Assembly: GCA_033558025.1 (NCBI GenBank)
Contig: JAUCEF010000004.1
Location: 3,410,001-3,474,000, forward strand
Direction of reading: 5' to 3'
Length of the DNA: 64,000 bases
Source: Phytophthora sp. 'mugwort'
Lineage: Eukaryota; Oomycota; Peronosporomycetes; Peronosporales; Peronosporaceae
In this document: piece after piece, positions 32,046-42,674 of the stretch
How the letters are laid out: each line of letters begins with the position of its first letter
Numbering within the stretch: the stretch's first letter is position 1
The notes under the pieces: generated by a model
What the model saw: only the letters and a program-made list of their open reading frames with translations
What the model was told of the DNA's origin: nothing
Database searches by the model: none
Made by a program: the position numbers and the translations under genes

Positions 32046-33120
32046 ATGTCGGTGCGAGACGAGCTGGTGCAGCAGGGCGTGCGGTTCCTGCAACACCCAA
32101 AGGTGCAGGACACGCCACTGTCCGAGCGGCTGCTGTTCCTGGAGAAGAAGGGGCTCACGCCTAAGGAGATCGCAGTGGCGCTCAAGCTCAATGACGAGAA
32201 GAACGCGGCGCGAGCGGCGCAGGCCGTCGCATCCGTGGTGCGTTCAATAGCCCTCACTTTTACCTACATTATATCTGCTTTCGCGTAGTAATTAAACAGT
32301 GTTTATGCTGCAGACGAGCGGCAAGAGCGGCGAGCGACTACAGGGTCGCGTGGGGGTTGTGGTGGGAGGCAATGTGGGTTTGGGCCAGCTCATCACTGTC
32401 AAGCTGGCCAAGGAAGGCGCCAAGCTCGCAATTATCGGTTCCAATGGAGCCGACGTTCTGAACTCGTCCCAGACGAAGAACGTGGAGGCGCAGATCCAAG
32501 CTCTCGATGGAGCAACGCCTGCAAAAGTCTTCGAAGGAGAGTTGCAGAGCTGGAGCTTTATAGACGCTACGTACGCTGCAATTGCCAAGGAGTTTGGACG
32601 CATTGACTTTGTAGTCAATTGTGTACCGGCGCCTAAGGACAGCGCAGTGAAGCCCACGGCTCTGGTGGATGTGGATGCTGAGACATGGGATGAAGCCATG
32701 GGCGTGTCGGCCAAGACGGTGTTCCTGAGCTGCAAGCGAGCAGTACAGCAGCTATTGACGCAAGACAACGGAGCTGTTCGGGGACGTATTGTCAACATTT
32801 CGTCACTGTATGGTATGGTCGCGCGCAAGGGGCACTTTACGTTTGGGGTGAGCAAGGCGGCGATCGTGCAGCTGACGCGCCAGATTGCCGCGGAGTACGC
32901 AGCGAGTGGAATTATCTGCAACGCTGTGGCCCCGGGCTTCATTGACGACTCCATCTGTCGTGACGACTGCCTTGCGCCGGCATCAAACAACCGGATTCCA
33001 GCTGAAGAACCCGGCAAGGCGATGGATGTGGCTAACGCTGTGACTTTCCTCGTGTCGGACGACGCCCGTTACGTGCACGGAGTCAACCTGCTCGTGGACG
33101 GTGGCTACATGGCCTGTTAG
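32046..33120 (+). CDS. Pex14 N-domain fused to a short-chain dehydrogenase
   Basis: Two exons, 32046-32237 and 32314-33120; the 76-bp intron (GTGCGT...CTGCAG) is phase 0 and contains an in-frame TAG. The protein has 332 residues. Residues 3-46 match the Pex14 N-terminal domain (VRFLQHPKV, LSERLLFLEKKGLTPKEI), which in known proteins binds WxxxF motifs of the peroxisomal import receptor Pex5. From about residue 71 on is a classical SDR: GGNVGLG cofactor loop, and NISS with the catalytic Ser region. However, the Tyr of the YxxxK motif is Phe (FGVSK), and the usual NNAG is NCVP. No C-terminal PTS1 (it ends MAC). A peroxisome-linked enzyme or pseudo-enzyme is likely; the substrate is unknown. Fusion genes are frequent in oomycetes. 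Confidence 0.85.
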
Positions 33121-33326
33121 TAGTATAGTCCGGTACATTACACCGGCAGTTTTTTTTTTTTAAATAACAGTAAGAAAAAATTGCAGTGTAATGTGGTTCA
33201 GTTAAAGGCCCGCCGTAGTCGCTGTAGATGCACCCAATAATCCATACTCGTTCGTTTGCTTTTGTTTTCTGTATTATATGTAGCACGATCGAACACTGTC
33301 TATCAACACGGAAGCTTGGACTGCAG

Positions 33327-34110
33327 TTAGAACTTGCCACCCGTGAAGATGTTGATCGCGTACGAGAACGCAGCAAAACCGGCGCAACCGAGACACTGCG
33401 CCTGAAAACCCTGGCCTGCTGCCAGCGCCGCACCTGTTGCACAGCCCGCCACCAGTTCGTTACCCACGTCGTGTCGCCCGCGGATCTTCTCGGACGCGCA
33501 CTCCAGACCGGAAAACATGGCGGAAATAACGAGAAAGTTGTTTCCCCAGTAGCGGCACTTACCGGCTGTGACTCGCCACGACCCGGCCATCTACAAATGA
33601 CACACAACACCAATAACAATAAGTTTCGCATATCAAAATTCAATGCACCGGGCAAATATCATCCGTACCGACTCTCTCCACGGCACTTTGGGCAGCTCTC
33701 TCTGTCCGGGGAGCGGCACGGGCGGCGTGATGCCCTCGTAGCTGCCCAGCACGAGGCCAAATACGTTGCCCATGACGTACCCTGCAGCAGCAGATACAAC
33801 ATACACTATCAGTCAACATAGTTGTAATAATATTTAATACACAGCTCCTCGCACCCATGGCCGCCGAAAGAAAGAATTTGCCTGCGCACGACTCGGTGAT
33901 GGGGTTGGGCTGCTGCCACTGCAGGATCTGGGGAGGGTACGCGGGCAGGAACGGGTGGATGCCCACAGTGTCGTGCAGCAGATGCATCTTAAGGAAGGAT
34001 CGCGGGAAAAGGAACGGGTTGGGCGGTGTCTCCTTGCTCAGGTCCTCAACGTGCACGCCCAGCCGCGCGTTGACGTCGTCCGCTCCATTGACACCGGGCG
34101 CCATCGTCAT
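33327..34110 (-). CDS. Mitochondrial inner-membrane translocase subunit TIM22
   Basis: Three exons on the minus strand, 34110-33855, 33781-33669 and 33590-33327; introns of 73 and 78 bp (GT-AG, phases 1 and 0). About 210 residues. The first ~60 residues are polar. Exon 1 ends and exon 2 begins in a glycine-rich helix (AAMGYVMGNVFGLVLGSYEG), the start of the Tim17/22/23 domain. Exon 3 has the diagnostic stretch SAMFSGLECASEKIRGRHDV, then NELVAGCATGAALAAGQGFQ and a last helix GCAGFAAFSYAINIF. In yeast, Tim22 is the pore of the carrier translocase that inserts carrier proteins in the inner membrane. The length is close to yeast Tim22. Start alternatives at 34104 and upstream at 34140 are possible. 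It ends 206 bases from the convergent Pex14-SDR gene. Confidence 0.85.
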
Positions 34111-34140
34111 TGACCACTTTTTGAATAGTGAATGTGGCAC

Positions 34141-34543
34141 ATAGGTTCACGTAATATTGTGTGGCGGACAGATGAGAAGGAGCCAATCAGCAGAGCCGAC
34201 ACGTTGAACGTTGAAGCTATTGATTTACTGGCGCTTCGGTGTCATTGCATTGTCGACGAGCCTTTAATAGTCATCTTGATAGTAGTATTTACTCACCAAG
34301 CGGTCGATACCAATAGCTGTATTATCGGAGGATGAACAAATGAAGCCACTTTGCAAACGTTGCCTTTACGAATGTGTCCTCTAAATCAAGCCCATTCGGT
34401 TTCGTAGGATACGTGACTAGGATGTCAAGTAGCAAGCCACTTTTCTTTCACCCGTACTTCATCAATGCTTCCCGCAGTGGTCAACACTGGATCAATGTCT
34501 CAATAGTGCCGATGTCGTATGGTCATGGCGCCGCATTCTCGCG
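34141..34543. other. Intergenic, no gene seen
   Basis: Includes the TIM22 upstream region; short frames only. Confidence 0.4.
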
Positions 34544-35560
34544 GTGATGGATGAACAGAAGGCACAGGGCGCCTGGCAGGGCGGTCTGTCGCTTGAATAC
34601 AAGCTCGGAACGAACTCGCTGTTGCTGAACTGGATGTGGTCATGGACAACCATGAGGATACCATTTGGGACGATCAAAGGATCGGAAGAGGTCGAGAAGC
34701 TTGCGATGCTATGTAACCACTGCGACGCGGTGCAGTTGTTCTCAGCAATGGGTCTGCGACTTTGAGTGGAGATTGTTCGCGGGCTCGCGGGCTGTTGGTG
34801 ATTTTATCATGATCAACTGGCGCCCGCGCCGAACCATTCTTCTGGGGTCATATAACGACGAGGATTCGCATTATTGGGGAGTACGGAGTGGGTCGAAGAT
34901 AACGCGTAGGAGGATATAGCCTGCCTCAAAGTCGACCTGTTTGTTGGACCACTCGTAAGTGGCAGCCCCGCTTCTTAATCCCGATATTTGCGCAAACTTG
35001 CATGTTTGCTGCCGGCCAATCCGAGACTGATATTATTTTCTAGCCTGTGCGAAGCAGATGAAGGTCCCCCGTGCTAGCTTGGGAGCCACGGTGCTAAGGC
35101 GAATCTGACGCTGGCACACGACCACCTCATTAACTTTCTGGACTCGGGATTGGACTTTAAACTATTCTACCAGCCATGGGTGATATTTACGGGTGTTTGG
35201 CCTTACGGACGCGTCTTACGACACTTCCCACAGCATCATGGATGGATAGCTTGACGAAATGGCGGAGTTTGTTAGCTTTACGCCTTGCAAACGACCTCGC
35301 CATCCCGTTCGAGTTCTCGTATTACGCCCTCGTGAATCACGACTCGTGATGCACGACCGACTTGAGCAGCTTGACCAGCGTTTCACCGATGCGGGTGTGA
35401 GTGAGTGTTAACGTATCGCAGTTGTCCGTTGCTATCGAGAAGTTTGGCGTTAATGCCGACACGTTCCAAGCTACTGCACGTGAGCTTTAGAGTTCTACTT
35501 TGAGCGCCTGGAACAACAAGGCTGTTCAGCTCGAGCGACAATTTTGTCAGATGGTAAGCA
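34544..35560 (+). pseudogene. GCPII-like M28B peptidase pseudogene
   Basis: Plus strand, frame-shifted throughout, but the order follows the intact peptidases: AWQGGLSL near 34570, FGTIKGSEE near 34665, CNHCDA in the zinc-site region near 34712 (intact genes have GNHRDA), NWRPRRTILLGS near 34815, ASYDTSHSIMDG near 35215, TKWRSLLALRLANDLAIPFEF near 35255, VAIEKFGVNADTFQAT near 35425 and AWNNKAVQLERQF near 35505. The segment between about 34890 and 35160 is unrecognisable or deleted. Several zinc ligands are changed. It lies between the two intact paralogues, in the same direction as copy 2. Confidence 0.75.
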
Positions 35561-36479
35561 TCATGGTTTGCCGATCCTAGGAGCTGTCAACGTTTCGCAT
35601 GAACCTCTAAACCTTGTAAACGTTTGCACAATTCTCGCTGGACCGGTTCGGCAAGCGAGTTTTTCTGATTACATGGAGTTTGGCCAATGAGAAGGGTCTT
35701 TAAGCGTGTCGCAGTGCTATTTTTGCAATTTCAGGCATAGTTTTTTGAGTCGCCCTTTCGTGACGCACGAAAGGGTAGATGTTAGAGCCTAATATTTTGA
35801 TGTTGTAACTCTTTTGTTTGGTGGGCCTACACCTCCCTCCTCCGAGAGTAGCGTTGACGTGTGATCACAATTTGATTATACCCCTTGAGAGCTTGCATTG
35901 GCAGGTAGACGACGGTGGCTGCGCGTGACGGCAACCATGACAGTAATTTAAAGAAGAGGAGCACACTGGCGGAGGCAAATGACCGCGACCTTCAAGAGAA
36001 GAGACGCTTGTGCTCGAGGCACTTGGATTTGGGAGTGAACTCTCGTGAGCTCGACGCCAGCACTGCCGTCTCCGTCTCAAGGTTGATGTGTATTCAAACT
36101 AGGCTATACTGACATTGCAGTATCTCAGCAGGAGCAGCCTGTGTTGCAAACATACACAAATGCAAGATGCAACCAGAGATGTCTTCTCTCTGCAACCGAG
36201 GGGTACGACCCACGTCATACCATTGTATCTTACACATGCAATGCATTATGGTCCGCACGGCCCACCTCAGCGACGTCAGTGTATCCATCTCACACACCCA
36301 CTCGAGCGCGAGTGTGTCGAGGGCAGTCACGATAGCCTTGGCCATGACATGCTTGGCCTCCCTTTAGTTCTCACTTGTATGCATCAAGCAGCCTCAGTGG
36401 GCGCGAGCTCCGTTAGTGAAACCAGGTGTACGGGATCGACTTGAGCTTCATGAGGCCGCTCAGGACGTAGTCCGCGAAT
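35561..36479. other. Unassigned region
   Basis: Short frames on both strands; nothing recognised. It may be further decayed transposon sequence, since a Ty1/copia scrap follows. Confidence 0.35.
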
Positions 36480-36940
36480 TTGGCTTGTCGTCCCACTTGA
36501 TGTTGAAGCTGTTGCGAACGATTAATCGTCGATCACGTCACTTGCAGGGATCACCCGCAAAACCTTCAGATCAGTTTTAAACCGTCGGAAATTCACAGTA
36601 CCAAGCGTCTTGGTCATCATGTCCGCGATCTGGTCCTCAGTGCCGGTATGCTATATCCGCAGCTTTTCTGTTCTACAAGATGACGCACAAGTGGAGCTTG
36701 TTCACAATGTGCTTGGTGTTGCGGTGCTTACCAGGCTTGGGGGCCAAGCGGATGCTGCCCGTGTTATCTCCCCGAAGCACCGACACATCACGGTTTCAGT
36801 GCAATTCGTCCAAAGTCCTTCAAACCACTTTTAATCTCGCGTGCACTCGTTCATGGCTATATACTCCGCCTCGCAGGTACTCTGCGCGTTAAGGGACTGC
36901 TTCTTCGACGCGTAGGACACCTATTATGAGCTCAAACTAC
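36480..36940 (-). pseudogene. Ty1/copia pol C-terminal fragment (RNase H)
   Basis: Minus strand, several frames. SYASKKQSLNAQSTCEAEYI is the copia RNase H signature, with the Ala-Glu-Tyr triad. Downstream come residues resembling the KHI-x-RYHF strand (KHIVNKLHLVRHLVEQ) and the ending EDQIADMMTKTLG, then VNFRRFKTDL. All are typical of the last ~150 residues of copia polyproteins. No LTR was found, so this is a short truncated relic. Confidence 0.7.
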
Positions 36941-37978
36941 AGCAGGAACAGGCGGACAAGCATAAGAAGCTGGGCCAGGGGCGCTAGCAACTCATGGAGA
37001 ACCGGAAAATAATAAACACAGCAGTACCGCAGCCCAACCAGGAAGACCAAGAGCTCGGATCTGTGCGGACTGGTCGAGTGGGTTGACTCGTATGTGTCGT
37101 CCTACTATTTTTTCTGGTAAGAGCTACAATTCGGCGACACATCAACGCGCGAGCTGGTAAGGTGGATGCAAGCAACATAATGTTATATTATGAACTTGCG
37201 AGGGGTCCTAGTGCTACATGGTGTTGGTGTTTCGCGAGGAGAAGGGCTGTACGTTCTCCGCTGCTTGCGTGTGCGTGTGGACCGTGCTCGACTACTTGGT
37301 AGCGGACTTGATGTCGGAGTTCGTAGAGGCGTTGACGGCTGTAGACTGTGGTGTCGATCGAAGAAATCGGCAAAGACTGCGGTGCAGGGTCCGCCGGCCG
37401 GAGCTCGTGGCACTTCAACTGCAGCACGACCAACAGCTTCGAAAGATCCATTCACTTGAAATTTGTATATTATACAAAAAGTTAGTGACGAAAACTGTGG
37501 ACGTTTAGCAAACCCGACTCTGAGTTCAGGTTGGCAAAGTTTCCGAGTTTAGACCCCTAAACGTTGACAGCTCTACCTACAAGCTTCGCCCTAAGTTTTA
37601 TTTGCCATGTGCAACTATGCGTCGCGACGCCAATATGACCCTCGCGGAGTATATTAGTGTCCCGCTGTAGCCAGTGCTTAAGCTCGACTGGAGTGGGCTT
37701 AGACCGAGAAAATATGGATGGCGGGTGGAGGGCAACTAATTAGCTCGTGAGGATTGGACAAAAGCAGTGGATAGTTGGTCAGCATTGTCAGCATCTACAC
37801 GAGATACGCAGTGGCATTCCGTACAGCCAGCCAGCTTACAATACTGACCTAAAGGAGGATAGTTTTCGCTCGGGCCCCGTTTACCTCTCGTTTCAGCGTA
37901 TTATCGATCGCTAGTGATCCAACGATGCTTGGCGTCCGTTTTCCGAGACCAGTAAAGCAGCTAATCTAAGGCACGTGC
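36941..37978. other. Unassigned region upstream of peptidase copy 2
   Basis: Frames of about 90 codons at 37183-37508 on both strands have no recognised match. The last few hundred bases should hold the promoter of the gene at 37979. Confidence 0.35.
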
Positions 37979-40554
37979 ATGTCACAATTAGCTTCTGGAC
38001 TGAAGTATTGTCGTGGTGTCGAATGGTGCGAATGTGCTGAGCATTTCCTTAAGATGCTGCTCTGTACCTCGCGGTCTCTTGTATCCTCCAGCTCCTTCTC
38101 GTTAGTGCTCGCACTCTATCTCCCATTCAGCTACTGGGACGGCATCGACAGCGCCAACGCCTTGCAGGACAATCGACGCGAGCTCCAGCGCCCCAAAACG
38201 ATTGACACGCATCATGCTCGGGGCGACAGCTACGGTACGTTCGGCTCGGTCATACCCGTGCATTCCACCCAGTCAAACCGCGATGGTTCGGCTGCTTTAA
38301 GACGAGCGGCTGGTGTCGCTACCCTTCTCTTCTTTGCAGTCGCAACGTACGCGGGTATCTTTAACAGGCATCAAATCGTGGACGTGTTCAATGCCATACA
38401 ATCGTCGAATGTCGACGCTGTCCCAGACGCGGCGTCGGTCTCGCAGGACGTCGAGAGGATGTTTCTCGACGGCGTCGATGTCAACTACCTGCGAGAATTC
38501 CAGCACATATTCTCGAGGTAAAGTTAACGTGTTCATCGTACAGACTGATACTCAACACTAACGCAAAACTCAATGCTCTTACCAGTGTCCCGCACGTAGC
38601 AGGCAGTGAACAAGACTATGAGACGGCGCTATACACAGCGAAACAATTTGAATCGTACGGATTAAAGACCGAGATCAAGACGTACGAGACGTTGCTCTCA
38701 ACACCAGTGCGTCAACATGTAGCCATTGTGGAACCAGCAAACGCTGCTAGAGAACTTAACCTCACGGAGCCGCAAGTACCTGGAGACGCCTGCACAAGTG
38801 ACGGAAAGGCTCTTCCTCCCTTCCTCGCGTATGCTGCCACAGGCAACGTCACGGCTTCGGTGGTGTACGCGAACTTCGGGAAGCCTGAAGACTTTGAGTG
38901 GCTTGTTGCGAATAATGTCACGCTCCAGGATAAGATTGCGCTTATCCGACACGGCGGCAACTATAACGGGCTTAAGGTCATGTTGGCAGAAGCTCACGGC
39001 ATGGCAGGTGTACTGATTTATTCGAATCCGAACGAAGATGGCTTCATTCAAGGACCCGGGTATGCGGATGGTCCTGAAGACTCGTTTCAGCGCGGGTCAA
39101 CTATGTTTCTATCACTCGCAGCTGGAGACCCGTTAACACCGGGTTACGCATCAGTACCTGGTGCGTCATATCTCGATTACGAAGATGTCAAGACCATTCC
39201 TCATATCCCGGCACTCCCACTGTCATACAACCAGGCAAAGCACATTTTAGCCTCGCTAAGTGGTCATAAAGCTCCGACTGTATGGCAGGGAGGACTCCCA
39301 TTCCTTAACGGTTATCACATTGGTGACGACGAGAAGACGGTCGTAAACCTCGACATTGAGATGGACCACGAGATTCGTCCTATCTGGGATGTCATAGGGA
39401 CAATCGAAGGCGCGGAAGAACCAGACCAGCAAGTGATCTTGGGTAATCATCGAGACGCTTGGGTCTGTGGAGCGATCGATCCAAGCAGCGGATCTTCTGT
39501 TCTGTTGGAGATTGCGCGAGGTTTAGGCGAATTGATTCAGCGAGGCTGGCGGCCACGTCGTACGCTGGTGCTTGGGTCGTGGGATGGTGAAGAGCTTGGA
39601 CTATTAGGGAGCACAGAGTACGCAGAGGACAATGCTCGAGTTTTGACGCAACAAGCTGTCGCCTATCTGAACGTCGATTCAAACATTGGACCCTTGGTTT
39701 ACGCCGCATCGAGTCCATCGATCGCTGGGTTCCTCCTAAATACTGCCAAGGATCTACCAGCTAATCTGTTTTACGGGAACGAGACGCAGTCGACACTGTA
39801 CGAGCAGTGGATGGAACAAACTGACGTCAAGCGAGCGCAAGTTCCGGGTGCAGATGAAAATACACTGGGACGCGATCATCTCGTTAAGTTACTAGGCTCA
39901 GGCTCAGATTACTCTGCATTTTACCAGCATCTCGGTATCATTTCTGTTGATATGGGGTTTGCGATACCAAACCAGGCGCAGTATGGCGTCTACCACAGCT
40001 CCATGGACAGTGTCAGGTATGCTCAGCTGTATGGAGACCTTAACTACTCGACTCACATGTCAACAGCTCGTTGGTGGGGTCTGTTAGGTCTTCGTTTAGC
40101 CACTAATCCAGTTTTACCCTTCGACTACACGACTTACGCTCTCGTCATGATGGAAGACCTTGTCCGACTCGAAGAAAAGATCGTCGGCGTTGACTTTTCC
40201 GAGCTCCATGAGGCTATCGACCGCTTCAGCGTCAGCACCACCACTTTCCACATGAAACTTGCAGCTTCTGAGACAAGTGGGACCGCTACAAGTGACGCGG
40301 AAGCTCTCCGCGCATGGAATTTCAAGCTTGTGATGCTTGAACGTCACTTGATCTCTGAGACGGGACTTCCTCACCGACCTTGGTACAGACACGTTATCTT
40401 TGGCCCTGGATTCTATGAAGGCTACACTGGCGCGGCCTTCCCCGGTATCTCGGACTGCATGGCCTTTAAGGACAACTCGACTACAGTCCAGATACACGTC
40501 GATGAAGTCGCTCGTATCGTCACTAAAGCCGCTGAATTTTTGCTAAAGGACTGA
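37979..40554 (+). CDS. Glutamate carboxypeptidase II-like M28B metallopeptidase, copy 2
   Basis: Two exons, 37979-38517 and 38586-40554, about 835 residues. The 68-bp intron (GTAAAG...CCAG) splits an Ser codon before VPHVAGSEQDY, a point that is uninterrupted in copy 1. A membrane helix (VATLLFFAVATYAG) precedes the protease-associated and M28 domains. Zinc ligands are present: GNHRDAW, AIDPSS, WDGEELG, LNVDSN and YHSSMDS. The C-terminus (GFYEGYTGAAFPGI) matches copy 1 and likewise lacks the Lys of the human glutamate sensor. The first 60 residues contain an extra hydrophobic stretch and do not align with copy 1. A pyrimidine-rich tract ending CAG at 38132 could instead be the acceptor of an upstream intron, so the true N-terminus is uncertain. 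Copy 1 runs the opposite way at 29368. Confidence 0.88.
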
Positions 40555-40654
40555 GGTCACAAATCAATAAGCACATCAATTACAAGTTACATTCGTGCTT
40601 TATGCAATCTTGTAATAGCATTAATCCTCTCCCATACAGTGCTCTATGCGTCAC

Positions 40655-41542
40655 TTAACTCTCGTACATGGGCTTGAAGGGCACGTGTCCCGTGGTTTGC
40701 AGCCAGTTGTCCGCCGGATAAGCCACATTGTGACTCTCCACGACGTGAATCGAGTACGCGTGGCGAGAACGGGACGAGCGGTTCGCTTCGCTAAAATGCA
40801 CGAAAGCAGAATGCAGCAGCACGAGGTCTCCCTTCTTCGTAAACAGCGGCTGGTTCGTGCTGACATCAAACGGTTCTACCTTCTCCGGCACATTCTCGAG
40901 CAAGAGTCCCCCATTCGCTTGTTGCTGCTCCTTCGTGGTGCGTCTCAGCCTCTGTCGCACCGGGACCGTCAAGTGCGAGCCCGGTACGCCATGCAGACAT
41001 CCGTTCTCAAGCGTGCAGTCCTCCAGCGCCCACCAAAACCCCACCACCGACTGCGGCTCCGTGTAGAGATAACTCCCATCCTGATGGGGCTTTACCTCCC
41101 CGCCGATACTTGGCTGCTTGAAGATATACATGGACTGCACGGCCATAGGACGCACGTAGCACAGAGACTTAAGGATGTCCGTCACTTCTGGGGCGTAGCT
41201 GACCTTCTCGAAGACCGGCTCGAGATTGTGCAGATTGTGGCCAATCTTGTTGACAGCTACGTCCAGTGGCACGGCCAGCGTCTTCTTATCCTCTTTAAAG
41301 GCGTGTTCCTCAAAGAAATAGCGGATCTTGTCGCCCGATTCGAGGAAGTACTCGTCATTCATGCGTCGTGTCTGCTCGTTGGTCGTGAAGATGGAGCGGT
41401 GCTTGCTCGCGTCGCACTGCGCCACGTACTCACCCGCTTTGGCTCTCAGTTCGTCGCATATAGTGGGGGAGAGCGCCCCTGGGATGACCAGGAAGCCATC
41501 GCGGCGGAAGGCGGTGAGCTGCTGGGAGGTGAGGCCTGGCAT
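40655..41542 (-). CDS. PHYHD1-like phytanoyl-CoA dioxygenase family protein
   Basis: 295 residues, intronless. It is an iron(II)- and 2-oxoglutarate-dependent dioxygenase of the phytanoyl-CoA hydroxylase family. The iron-binding HxD is in VKPHQDGSYL (about residues 155-164). The distal His is in LVLLHSAFVHFSEANRS, and the 2-oxoglutarate-binding Arg follows in RHAYSIH. The C-terminal NWLQ segment and the overall size (~290) are closest to the PHYHD1 subgroup, which lacks a peroxisomal targeting signal; none is seen here (it ends MYES). Its substrate is unknown; human PHYHD1 decarboxylates 2-oxoglutarate without a known physiological substrate. It ends 100 bases from the convergent peptidase gene. 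Confidence 0.88.
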   Translation of the reverse strand: MPGLTSQQLTAFRRDGFLVIPGALSPTICDELRAKAGEYVAQCDASKHRSIFTTNEQTRRMNDEYFLESGDKIRYFFEEHAFKEDKKTLAVPLDVAVNKIGHNLHNLEPVFEKVSYAPEVTDILKSLCYVRPMAVQSMYIFKQPSIGGEVKPHQDGSYLYTEPQSVVGFWWALEDCTLENGCLHGVPGSHLTVPVRQRLRRTTKEQQQANGGLLLENVPEKVEPFDVSTNQPLFTKKGDLVLLHSAFVHFSEANRSSRSRHAYSIHVVESHNVAYPADNWLQTTGHVPFKPMYES

Positions 41543-42602
41543 GGGGCTGTTGATGTAAATGGATTGTGTATACCACCGAAACCTTCATGATCATATATAG
41601 GTATATCTATCTCACTGAAGGATTTACAAGGTAGATAGCGTGGCAGCCCGTAATAATATATTGATGCTGCAAAGCTGATATATGTAAGAGATCTATTTCA
41701 ATCGGGTTGAGCGGGGAAACGTCGCCCGAGGGCATGTTGAAGTTAGGTATGTTGCAAAAAATGTAGCCATCTCGTCGCACGAGCTCTCAATCTCCTCTGC
41801 CCTTGTCCTCTGTGACGTTGCATTGCCAGTGAACGAGCTGATGAGTGGCAAGTGACGGTTTCTCGAGGCCTCTCAGCGGCATCACCAACGGTTTGAGAGA
41901 AAACGGCAACTGCTTCAAGAGCGAGCCGGGGACCGTGGGTCTGATGTCTTGACGGGTTGGGTGTCTTGGATTAAAATGCGATCGTCGTCGGGTCTGGCCT
42001 GTGCGCTTGTACTCTTATCCATTGACCAAGTGACTGACAGGATAGTGCCGTTCACGGCTATCACGCGGCTCTTGAGGCCTCGACAACGCCAACTTCGTTA
42101 GTAGCGTGTCTGGGTGCCATGAGAAGACACGAAATTCCCGTTGAGAGAGTGACAGAGTGATCAGGAAAAGAGAACAGACCCTGTTTTCCTCCTCCAAGCC
42201 TGAATAGCTCTAATGTAGCCATCTTAACGGCTTCAACTGGAAAAAGTCCCATGAAATCTCGACGTAACGAACTGAAGCAGGCGAAACGGGGCGAAACGGA
42301 TCAGCCACATTGCAGCTAGCTTCTTTTCCTGCAATTTATGCGTCGAGTACTCCCGCCCCCCGGCGCGAGGCCATTCTTCCATTGAGTCGTTTCAAGTTTT
42401 GTTCACCTGCATGAAACGAGGCCTGCGCTCATGGTCGAGGACCAGCTCGGTGTTGGGACAGCGCACACGTAACTTCCCATCGGAATCCTCAAGCCGACGC
42501 TAGCACCGATTGTGTCGAATGACGCCTCACATCCAAACTCATCGTCTATCTGCCGCCTCGGTATACTGCGCTGCACCGAAAGAGACGCACACAGCAGCAA
42601 GT
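41543..42602. other. Intergenic, no gene seen
   Basis: About 1 kb between divergent genes. Short frames only. Confidence 0.4.
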
Positions 42603-42668
42603 AAACGCAACGAAAGCTTGATCACCGAACACAGAAAACGCAACGAAAGCTTGATCACAGAACACAGA
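42603..42668. repeat. Two near-identical 33-bp units in a 5' leader
   Basis: AAACGCAACGAAAGCTTGAT and the bases after it, up to about GAACACAG, occur twice with a period of 33, differing by one base. The repeat ends a few bases before the ATG at 42675. Confidence 0.75.
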
Positions 42669-42674
42669 AAAACG

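Noticed and set aside
32292..33017. 241-codon minus-strand frame
   Set aside because: Antisense to the SDR exon of the fusion gene.
40646..41590. 314-codon plus-strand frame
   Set aside because: Antisense to the PHYHD1-like gene; the minus strand has the full dioxygenase motif set.
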